DNA of 64,000 bases from Mercurialis annua (Eukaryota > Streptophyta > Magnoliopsida > Malpighiales > Euphorbiaceae), in contig NC_065572.1 of assembly GCF_937616625.2 (NCBI RefSeq), forward strand, positions 70,616,653 to 70,680,652. The letters run 5' to 3'. Made by a program: the position numbers and the translations under genes. Under the pieces are notes generated by a model, which saw only the letters and a program-made list of their open reading frames with translations, searched no databases and was not told the DNA's origin. Shown here piece after piece: positions 37,622-47,699 of this stretch (position 1 is the stretch's first letter; every line of letters begins with the position of its first letter).

Positions 37622-38058
37622 TGAAATTTGCGACGGATTAAGGAATTTGCGACGGACTTGTCCGTCGCAAATTCATCAGCTTTTGGAGACAAAAGCTGAT
37701 GAATTGGCGACGGATCTATTCCGTCGCTGATTTGCGACGGACAAGTCCGTCGCAAAAGCCTCAGCCTTGGAGACGAAGGCTGAGGCTTTTGCGACGGACT
37801 TGTCCGTCGCAAATGCACAAGTTCCGTCGCCAATTTGTCTCCAAACGAAATGAATTGGAGACGCATTTGCGACGGACTTTGTGGCTTTTGCGACGGACGA
37901 TTCCGTCGCAAAATTAGCCACGGACACGTTTTTGGTCGCAAATTTTGTTTGCGACCAAAAATGTTGCGACGGATACGATCCGTCGCAAATCCGTCGCAAA
38001 TGCAGTTTTGCGACGGAAATGAGGGCTTTAGCGACGGAAATTTCCGTCGCTAAAGCCC
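37622..38058. repeat. Right subterminal repeat array of the CACTA element
   Basis: By eye about 19 copies of GCGACGGA or TCCGTCGC, denser than at the left end and largely arranged as inverted pairs (for example TGCGACGGACTTGTCCGTCG). The open frames seen on both strands here are by-products of the repeat. Confidence 0.88.
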
Positions 38059-38819
38059 TGTTTTCTTGTAGTGTTTATCAGTTTAAAATTTAGATTAAAT
38101 GTTAATTAAGTTATATCAAGTATGGTTAAATGTTTAATTATATTAGGTTAATTAGAGTAAAATGGAGTTGATTATTTAAAATTTAAAATTTCAATCTCCG
38201 ATTAAGGTGTTACGTCAGTGTAGGGGATCTTTAATTCAGTTTAGATAAGTTCATGGTATTTTTTATCATGTTTTTTAATTTTAGACTCTTTTGATACTTT
38301 GTGCCAAGTTGAGGGAGTAAAATGATCCCTTGTTCAATACATCGTATAGAACTATCATTTTCTTTAACTAATTTATGAATTTTTTTATCATATATCATGG
38401 ATTATATTAAGTACACTTGTGTTTAACACTATATATTAAAACTTTCAAAAAAATAAAATAAAAATAATATCTATTTTATTTTAATTTAGGTGAATTACAT
38501 AAAAAATCACGATTTTTAAACTAATTCGCGAAAAAAATATGACTTTTAAAACGTGACAATCGCAGACACAACCTTTCGTTTTTTTTTATAAATTTAGCAT
38601 TAACACATTTTTCAGTGAAACCTCACTGACTTGACATCTGATGAATCTGTCGCGTATTCTGCTACGTCAACAAAAACATCCTTAATGTTAAATTTAAACA
38701 TAAACGAAGGTTTCGATTGCCACGTTTTAAAAGATATTTTTTTTCATGAATCAGTATAAAAGTCGTGATTTTATATTAATTAATCTTTTTAATTTCACTT
38801 TTTATATAGCAAACATGTA

Positions 38820-39767
38820 CTCTCTCCGTCCATTTTTAGTTGTCGCTTTAGGCTAGATTGATAAGATTAAAAAAGTACTTTTTTTGTCTTAAATTATAAA
38901 CATAAGGCTTAATTTCTTAAAACCCCCCATCTTGCACTTTTTTTTCGTTTATACCCTGACCTTGTAAAAACACCATTTGTATCCAATTTTGAGTTTTTAT
39001 GTTTCATCCCTACCCAAAAGCATTAAATTGTACTCTTTTCAGTTGGAAAAGAGTTTAAAACATACTTTTTTTCTATTTTTACAAATACAAATAAATCCTT
39101 AAACTTAAAAAATAATCAAATACATCCAAATAATTTATTAATTTTTTTAATTTTATAAAATAATTAAAAAAATTATTATTATTTTAAATTTGTTTGTCGG
39201 AAACATTTAAAAAAAAAATTAAAAATTTAAAAAAAATTCGGAAATATTTTTTAAAAAAATAAAAAAAATTATTTTTTTTAATTTTTTGAAGAAAATGGTA
39301 TTTTTGTACTATTAATAACATTAATATCTAAATAGTATATAAGTTAAAAATAAAAAATTGTTTTAAACTCTTTTTCAAATGAAAAGAATATAATTTAATG
39401 CTTTTGGGTAGAGATGAAACATAAAAACTCAAAATTGGGTACAAATGGTGTTTTTACAAGGTCAGGATATAAACGAAAAAAAATACAAGGTGGGAGTTTT
39501 TTAAGGAATTAAGCCTAAACATAAAGACTAATATAACCCTATTTATAAATTCCACTATTGAAAAATTTAATTTTGAAAATAGAGTGATTAACCCATTATT
39601 GGATGATTTAGCTTTGAAAATTGAACTACCATTTAATGAAGTGATTTAGTAAGAAAGTCAAATTTAGAATACTATTATAAAAAAAATCACATAGAAATTC
39701 TAAAGTGACAACTATTGATGGACAAAATTATTTACCTAAAACGACAACTAAAAATGGACGGAGGAAA
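38820..39767. mobile_element. Stowaway MITE interrupted by a Mutator-like MITE
   Basis: The left end CTCTCTCCGTCCATTTTTAG and the right end (inward) TTTCCTCCGTCCATTTTTAG continue as inverted repeats (TTGTCG, TTTTAGG) and are flanked by TA. Removing the 610-bp insert and one copy of its 9-bp duplication leaves about 329 bp, a usual Stowaway size. Confidence 0.82.
38906..39515. mobile_element. 610-bp Mutator-like MITE nested in a Stowaway
   Basis: Termini GGCTTAATTTCTTAAAA and, inward from the right, GGCTTAATTCCTTAAAA, with long arms and a perfect 9-bp duplication TAAACATAA (38897-38905 and 39516-39524). The interior is extremely AT-rich. Non-coding. Confidence 0.92.
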
Positions 39768-39959
39768 TAGCTTTTTATACTATAATGTCTTTATAGTAAC
39801 TTTCTCAATCATTATTTGACTTTAGTTTATTATAGAAGTAGCGTGTAATAAATTGGGGCATGTGGAGAAAAATAAAATTTAAATGCATTGATAAATGTAA
39901 ATTGTCATATAATTTGGAACAATTGTTTTTTTTTTATCTAAAACGTCAATTAAAATGAA

Positions 39960-40140
39960 ATGGAGCGAGTAGTTCGAGCTCGACTCACGGGTTTCCGTAC
40001 GTAAGTGATACAAGAAGTTTATGTATAAAAGAAGTTTATTTAGACTTGGCGAACCTCACGGGATTCCGTAAGTGATACTCGTGTCCGATTTGATATGAAA
40101 AGCGAGTAGTTCAAGCTCGACTTGAAGTTTTTAAATTGAT
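39960..40140. repeat. Partial direct duplication
   Basis: The words GCGAGTAGTTC(G/A)AGCTCGACT and CTCACGGG(T/A)TTCCGTA each occur twice, the first at about 39966 and 40104. This suggests an imperfect local duplication of a ~100-140 bp segment. No gene or known element is recognised. Confidence 0.5.
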
Positions 40141-40823
40141 TTAAAATTTTCCGGATCGATCTCAAATAACTCGCGAATAGCACAATTTGTTTAGATCACT
40201 ATCCCACTCCATGTTGATCAAAGATACTTAATAAACAAAGGAATAAAGAAGTAAGAAGAAAAGGATAATGATGATGGCGGCAATCCTCATTGGTGTGAGC
40301 AAAAGTAAAACAAACAGAGAAGACAGGTGTGGGGTGTGTTTGGCGTAACAAATGATGTAGAGAGGTGACACAAACACTAAATCATCTTAATTAATTATTG
40401 TTTCATTAATTAATTAAACATTAATTAAGCTCACATCCCTCAATTTTGTAATCACCACCTTTTCTACCACTTTCACTTTCTCTCTCTCTCTGGGTGCATT
40501 GGTGGGGAAACACTGAGACCAGCTCATCAATATTCAGCACACAAATTTAAAAAATCTTCCTTTATGGACCCCCATTTTCATCTCTACATAAAATATGTGG
40601 AAAAAAAAAAATCTAAAACTTTGGGTAATACCTTTGTTAGGAGTGTGCAATTGATTTTCAGCTCGGCTTAATATTTGTTTTTTTTAAATCAACCAAATTT
40701 AGAAATTAAACCGAATTAGAGAGGTAAAATTCAGTGCAGTTTTAATAAACACAAAAAATAATTCTTCTTTTAATTTTCTTTTTAAGAAACATTAAAAATC
40801 AAAATCAAAAACTATAAATTTAA

Positions 40824-41327
40824 GGCCTAATCACTCAAAAACCCCTCACCTTTAAACTTTTTTTCAATTCTACCCCGACGTTGAAAATTTGTCAATTTTA
40901 CCCACTTTTGAATTTTCTGTTTTCAATTGTACCCCAATATTTAAATTTTTGTTAATTTTTTTACTTAAATGATGAAATCATTCAATTAATTAAGTCTAAA
41001 CATGAAATTAAATTCTTTTTTATTCAAAAAAGTACAAATAAGTCCTTTATTTTTAAAAACTAACTAAAAACCATAATCAAATTAACACTAATTAAAATTC
41101 TTAATTAATTTAACTAAATTTAAATAAATTTTAAAAATATACAATTAATATATGCGAGACATGTAGAATGTTTTAAACAAATTTTCAAACGCAAAAGACG
41201 TTAATTTAATTTTTCAGGGTACAATTGAAACACAAAAATGCAAAATAGGGTAAAATTGACAAATTTACAACGTCAGGGTATGATTGAAAAGGGGCTAAAA
41301 GGTCGGGGTTTTTTAAGACATTAGGCC
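40824..41327. mobile_element. 504-bp Mutator-like MITE, copy 2
   Basis: Same family as 14503-15006, opposite orientation. Termini GGCCTAATCACTCAAAAA and GGCCTAATGTCTTAAAAA. Perfect 9-bp duplication TAAATTTAA (40815-40823 and 41328-41336). Exactly the same length as copy 1. Confidence 0.94.
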
Positions 41328-41714
41328 TAAATTTAATGATGGTTTAACTTTTTTCGGTTTTCGAGATTTGTTAAATTCAACTTAAATTTCAAAATAAACT
41401 ATAATAAACCATTTTCAGTTCAGACTGTTGTTCGGTTTGGTTCGATGCACACTTCTACAGTTCTACTCTAGTCATATGGAGAGAAATTAAGGAATTCAAT
41501 CCACTTAATAATACGTACTAATATATTATATAGTATAATACTTTATTGTAAAAAATATTAGGTAGCAAAGATGAATATAAAATCACCGTCCACTTAAGAA
41601 TTTGCTGTCTCTTAGGTGACTCCTTGCCTTTGGTCACCTATTGTTAAGGAAAAATGAGAAACAACAGGGGTGTTGTACAAAAATCGAAATAAGTTTGTGG
41701 TGCGGTTAATAATA

Positions 41715-42122
41715 GAGCAAATTACTATAAAACCCCTCACTTTTAACATAATTCACACTTTATTCCTTCCTGTTTGAAAACTAAACTATGTGGCCCCCCA
41801 TTTTTATTTCCGTCAATATTTTAATCCCTCCATCAATTTTTAGTTTTAGTCAACGAAATCAAAGGATTTGTGGGTAAATTAATTATCAAATCTGAGAGAC
41901 GAAATCGTTGACAAAAACAAAAATGAGGGGTGAAATCGTTGACAAAAATAAAAGTGGGGGACCATATAGTTTTGTTGACTTCGTTGACTAACATTTAAAA
42001 TGGACGGAAGGATTAAATCGTTGACAAAAGTAAAAATGAAGGGCTATATAGTTTAATTTTTAAATAAGAGGGATTAAACTGTGAATTATGTTAAATATAA
42101 GGGGTGTCATAGTAATTTGCTC
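41715..42122. mobile_element. 408-bp MITE with GAGCAAATTAC termini
   Basis: The ends GAGCAAATTACTATAAAACC and, inward from the right, GAGCAAATTACTATGACACC carry a perfect 9-bp duplication TTAATAATA (41706-41714 and 42123-42131). The inverted arms contain repeated TCGTTGAC-type words. Non-coding. Confidence 0.92.
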
Positions 42123-45100
42123 TTAATAATATGGCCAACATCCCTTAATTAATTAGTAGTACATACTATATAATTTCAGTTTTTTTTTGAAATCTTAGTA
42201 AGGAAATTAAATAAAGATAGTTTCATACCATAATTATCTAAAACTCCAATGCTTATCACTTCTATATCCCTTGAATTGAGACACTTAATACTTGAGTAAT
42301 GCACTAAATAAACTTTAATTGTCCATTAATAAACATTTATATTTTAATGCATTATCACTGTTAATCTATAGCAGCATAAACTTCTAATTACTCTAGCTTA
42401 TTAGATCCTCTAAAATGACAGTCTAGCTTATATAAATCAATGGTAAAATCATATCATGAATGTCTGAATTTTTCTGAATCTCCTACTTTAGTGCATATAC
42501 ATTTAATTTCTAAGCTAAAGTCATTTAAAAGTCCACGTACTATTAATTTTCTTTTTTCCATTTAGTCCTTATTAAATCTTTATTTAAAAGAACTCTCTAA
42601 ATATTTTACTTTATAGTACTTTTTGGTTATTTTATCAATAGAATTTGGATCGTGATACAAATTTACACACTGATGACCAAATAAATAAAATATCTATTTA
42701 ATAAATTCTTAATAAAATTAAAATACCTAACATAAAAAATTTAAATTTAAATACTAATAGTAGATCGGTTCAGAAAAGTTCAAACACTAATTATATAATT
42801 TTTAAAAATTAATTTTAGTTGTATTTTTTTTTGACATTGAATCTTAATAATTCCTAGATTAGAGAGCTGTGATGAAATATTAGAAGAGTGATTTAATCTA
42901 TCAATGAAGTCAAAAAAGAATTAGAACTAATATACTAATATCCAAGGGCGTCATGACTTGTGGTTATTAGTTTAATTAACCAATCTTACATGATAACATG
43001 TCCTCTCCTAACCAGAAAAAATTAGAATCCTGAGTTTAATCAAAGCTAATGATAACAATTTTGTCCTAATCTTATCTTCCCAATTTTAATTAGCCAAAAC
43101 TCAATTTAAGTTGTCATTACTTGTTGGCTGTCAACTCTTTTTTGTTTGCAAGACTTGTTTATGATATCATCAACAATAACATAAGCCCAATTTAAACTAA
43201 TTTGAAATGTCAAATTGTGATTACTAAATTAAACACTCAAAGCAAGATAACATAAAAAACATGACACGATGGCATGACAACACGTGTGTGGTACATTAAT
43301 CATCCAACTTTGTTGGAAATAAAATATAATTATTCGCATCATTTTGCTAATTATCTTTATAAACCTTATATAGTAAAGTTATGTCAAACATAAAGTGTAT
43401 TAAATTATGTCTTTGCTAATAGTTCAGTCTCTTTCACAAATTTCAAACGTAAGAACGTAATTAAATTAAATAAATTAAGATGCTTGGTATATACCAAACC
43501 GAAACATATGTATAATCAAGAACACCAAATCAACATTGATTCGGATATATAAATGTATGCGTCGTTATCATTTAGTACTCCATTTTCATGTCTTAATTTG
43601 TTTGTGGAGGATGCAACTGTCCTCCGTTGGCAGCGTGAATAATTTGTCTGGACAGAAATATTAATTTTCTCCATTTATTATAATAATGTTTAGATGAACT
43701 TTAAATACAACATGGTTATATCCTTTTTGTATATTTTTATGTTAATTTTTTATTTTATTTTCAATACTACTCCGTATTTGAGATTTTTCTGTTTCAATTT
43801 GTTTTTATTGTCACTTTAGTGTGTTTTTGCGGTCTTTCTTATATTTTTTTTGAGTTTATCAAGACTTCCGTGCCGCTTCAATATTACATGTTGCAATTTC
43901 TTTATAATCTAGTTGATATTTTTTTATTTTCAAGTGTGTAGGACGATTTATAAACAAATTATATTATTTTTTATAGAAATTTAAATCAACTCAAAATCTT
44001 GCAGTTACAAGTATAAATTTTGAAATAAAATCTTACAAATTGACTTAGAATAAGATGTTTTCACCACAAACATGAACACTTTCAATCACAGATTGTGTTA
44101 TAGCTTTTTTAGAAGTTTAAATTATATAATTGCACTAGAGCTACTAAACTAATAGTTTGATCCATTAAAAACTTGCAATATGCAAACCGGAATAATAGAG
44201 AGTCATCATATATGATCTCCAAAAACAATAATTTTTTTTTTGGAAAAAACATCAACACAACCAGAAATAACACAAAAAAACTACATAATAAAAAAATTAT
44301 TACAAAAATCTAATAATACAAATAGGTGAATGGAAAAATGGTTAATGACCATATACATCCATTCACCCTCATTTTATTTTGCTTTTCGGTTTACATTAAT
44401 GTTATTTTTTTAAATTAAATAATTTTATTATTGTGATTATGAAAACTCAAAAAGGAAATTGATGACCTAGAAAAGAAATATTCATTTTTTACTTTTTATT
44501 ATTTTTCTATCGAATTATTTATGCTGGATAGAATAGAGGTAAATATTTAGTGTAAACATCTTGTTATATCTCAAATTATTATTTTCTAAAAATATTTATA
44601 ATTATAACTGCTATAATTTCAAGTTGATATCAAATTATCTAGTTGTTAAAAGATTACGATTAGCATTACTGTAAATTCAAGAGTGAAATAGAATGTGGTA
44701 AATAAATATATATATGGTGATTAATTTGAATATAGGGAAAAACGTGGACGGGGCATAGGCAGTGGTAGTTGATGTTGGTGGTGGTGGTGTGAAATGTGAA
44801 ATAAGGCCATAAATAAAGCTATCCATATCCAATTCAAAACCCTAAATATAAACCCTACATCCCACGTGTCTTCTTTTTTCATGTGTTTATTGTGTAGTGT
44901 ATGCCCATAACTTCTATGACCTAAGTTGTTGAATACATTATTTTTCTTGTTCAAACGTTAACTCCATCTCAATTCTCACACAAAACATCAAGAAATTAAA
45001 AATTACATAAACAAAAAGAAAATTAGCCTTGCATTTGCTTCCTTGCACTATACACAGACTATCTAGAGTTATACAAGCCATTCAGTTAATAACAGCCCTT

Positions 45101-46226
45101 ACTTTTGAACAATACAAATTTTAACCGAATAAAATACTAATTAGCTTATTGTTGAATGTTTGTGTAAGTTTTAAAAAGATTAAACAAAGTTTAAATTTTT
45201 AACACCATTAAACCTTTAATAAAAAAAAAATATTTTTTAAAAAATCAATTCAAATAGAGCTATATTATAGTATAATTTTAGATTCAATCATCTAAAAATA
45301 TCTCACATTTTTTTTTCATTTATGGTCCAAACTTTCAAAATCTACACTATTAGCTATTTTTTAATTTTCAGTTTCAATTGTAGTCATTTGTTCAAATTAA
45401 AGTGAAAAAAGATTCAAATATGTTCTTCATATTGCTTTTTATTGTTCCAATATGCGTTTTATCATCAAAAATTCTAAACATGAAAGGTGTATTTGAACTT
45501 TTTCCGAGTCTAAATTAAATAAATGACTATAATTGAAATAAAAAATTGAAAAACAAACTAAAATTGATGATATTGAAAGTTTAATCATAAAAAAAAACAG
45601 AAATATGAGGAATTCTTCCATGGTTAAGCCTAATTTTTATTATATAATTGAAATATAAGGAAAATAAGCCATAATATAGTTGAATAAATAGAGTACATAA
45701 ATTTCACAAATGTAGGAGGCATATTTCAGCAATCTGTCTTTGTCAAGAAAGCCAATGACATGCTATACCTATTCAAATATTAACATTTTCTCTTATAAAA
45801 AATACATTAAAATGACAATTCCACCGTCTATGTCCTTAAGATGAATTTAAAATGTAAGTTGGTACCGGCTAAACTTTTGCATAATTAACCTTTTTGTGTG
45901 AATTTGCATAATTATATATTAGTGATTGTTATGAGGAAGCAACATTTGAATGTATGTATAATCAATAAATATAATTAGTCAAGATTTAAACATTTTGTGT
46001 GCTAAGCTTATACTATATTTAATACCCAGAGGATTGTGTAACACATGACGTTGTTAAAATTTGAAAAGGAGAATAAATAAAAAAAGTTTGGAAGATTTAT
46101 TGTAATTGCTTCCCTCTATGCAACACCTAGTATCACATAGTTGTTTTTAATTCATAGACCTAGTAAATATTCCACCATCCACATTATTTTATCATCTTTT
46201 CATTCTTGGATCACTTATTTCTATAA
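42123..46226. other. AT-rich intergenic DNA
   Basis: No gene is supported. Open frames on the minus strand at 44721-44954 and 45439-45621 are AT-biased or low complexity. One worn MITE lies at 45281-45630. Confidence 0.4.
45281..45630. mobile_element. Diverged Mutator-like MITE
   Basis: Imperfect inverted arms (CAATTGTAGTCATTTGTTCA against a diverged inverse copy), a right end TTAAGCC, and flanks TAATTTTA / TAATTTTTA, consistent with a roughly 9-bp duplication. More diverged than the other copies. Confidence 0.55.
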
Positions 46227-46513
46227 TGTCAAAGGTCGTAAAAAGCCAAACCTTTTACAAAAATTTTATAAAAATCCCAACATTTCAATTTTATCGATTT
46301 TGGCCAAAAACTGATTATTTGATTTCACAAAAATCCTGACCTTTCAATATATGTCAATGCCACGTAGGCGTCATATAGACAAATTGAAATCAAATTGAGA
46401 GTTGGCCACAATTGAAATTAAATAATATGTTTTTGGCCAAAATCGACAAAATTAAAAGATTAGGACTTTTGTGAAACTTTTATAAAAGGTTTGGCTTTTT
46501 ACGTCATTTGGCC
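46227..46513. mobile_element. 287-bp Mutator-like MITE
   Basis: The right terminus, read inward, is GGCCAAATGACGTAAAAAGC; the left terminus TGTCAAAGGTCGTAAAAAGC is a mutated version. Perfect 9-bp duplication TTTCTATAA (46218-46226 and 46514-46522). Non-coding. Confidence 0.88.
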
Positions 46514-46974
46514 TTTCTATAATTATGAATTAATATAGGATTTTATGAGATTCAATAGTTTAAAATTGATTTTATCAATTTTTAAGCATTTATATTATAC
46601 AAGTTTTTTTTAAAAGGATATATAAATACACACACACACTCTATACTTTACTATACTATTAATATACATATACTATGCTATTTATTATCGGTTTCAATGT
46701 AAGACATGAAATATGAATATTCCTATACTATTTAATTATTACATTTCAAATTATGTGAAGACAAATATGAAATCAGGAAATGTGATTTAAAATATTTACC
46801 GGTCTCTTAAAACTTTATTATAAACATAATTGGCTAGTTGAAGAATAGAAATAATATTATAATTAATTTATTTTTATTATATTTTAAAAATAGACGGCAA
46901 AAAATTTATTAATTATAAAATTTAAACTGAAAAGATTTATAGGCCAAAATTAAAATCTAAAATTTTTGACAAAA

Positions 46975-47187
46975 TTAATACATCAACGATGGTGAGCGTA
47001 AATAAGCTCCGAACTTCTTCTTCTAAAGAGAAACCCTAACCTCATTTTTTCCTCTACCGGCACCGCATTTTAGGGAGGTGGCTTTGACCATATTGTAGCC
47101 AATATCACCTCCCCAAATTCCAAACTTTTCCAAATTTTTCATAATGCAACAAATAAATGGCGTCTTTTCTACAAATCATAGTTTATA
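46975..47187. other. Gene-like non-coding segment left of MITE copy 3
   Basis: GC-richer than its surroundings, with GAAACCCTAACC and CTACCGGCACCGC words of the sort found in plant 5' UTRs. A similar segment (47760-47940) follows the MITE. No reading frame or domain is supportable; it may be the remains of a gene start. Confidence 0.25.
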
Positions 47188-47690
47188 GGCCTAATCACTC
47201 AAAAAACCCTCACCTTTAATTTTTTTTCAATTCCACCCCGACGTTGAAAATTTGTCAATTTTACCCACTTTTGAATTTTCCGTTTTCAATTGTACCCCAA
47301 TTTTTTAATTTTTATTAATTTTTTAACTTAAATGATGAAATCATTCAATTAACTAAGTTTAAACATGAAATTAAATTCTTTTTTATTCAAAAAAGTACAA
47401 ATAAGTCCTTTATTTTAAAAAACTAACTAAAACCCATAATCATATTAACACTAACTTAAATTCTTAATTAATTTTACTAAATTTAAATAAATTTTAAAAA
47501 CGTACAATTAATATATGCTAGACATGGAGAATGTTTTTAAAAAAATTCCAAACGAAAAAGACGTTAATTTAATTTTTCAGGATACAATTGAAACACAAAA
47601 ATGCAAAATAGGGTAAAATTGACAAATTTTCAACGTCAGGGTATGATTGAAAAGGGGCTAAAATGTCGGGGTTTTTTAAGACGTTAGACC
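47188..47690. mobile_element. 503-bp Mutator-like MITE, copy 3
   Basis: Same family and orientation as copy 2 (40824-41327). Termini GGCCTAATCACTCAAAAA and, at the right, a mutated GGTCTAACGTC. Perfect 9-bp duplication TAGTTTATA (47179-47187 and 47691-47699). Confidence 0.94.
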
Positions 47691-47699
47691 TAGTTTATA

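Larger units (their letters stand above)
29696..38073 (+). mobile_element. Complete CACTA (En/Spm-like) DNA transposon
   Basis: An 8378-bp class II element. It begins CACTACTAGAATACAG and, read inward from the right, CACTACAAGAAAACAG, both leading within 30 bases into AGCGACGG. The flanking TTT (29693-29695 and 38074-38076) fits the 3-bp duplication of the superfamily. Dense subterminal GCGACGGA/TCCGTCGC arrays lie at each end, and two spliced genes lie on the + strand: a TNP2/TnpD-like transposase and a TnpA-like Ptta/En/Spm protein. Neither shows a stop or frameshift in my reading, so the copy may be autonomous. It is inserted in an older MITE-like element. Confidence 0.93.
29098..38335. 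mobile_element. GAAC-tipped element split by a CACTA insertion
   Basis: The left end GAACAAAGAGTCATTTTACC and the right end (inward) GAACAAGGGATCATTTTACT are inverted repeats that sit 9.2 kb apart only because the CACTA element (29696-38073) lies between them. Without it the element would be about 860 bp. The flanks AATACATTTT and AATACATCGT agree at 8 of 10 bases, consistent with an old 10-bp duplication. Its arms match the neighbouring 27866-29066 element in inverted orientation. Confidence 0.75.

Noticed and set aside
37489..38093. Several overlapping open frames on both strands with FATDKSVA/RRTSPSQ-type repeats
   Set aside because: They are translations of the CACTA subterminal GCGACGGA array in different frames, not genes.
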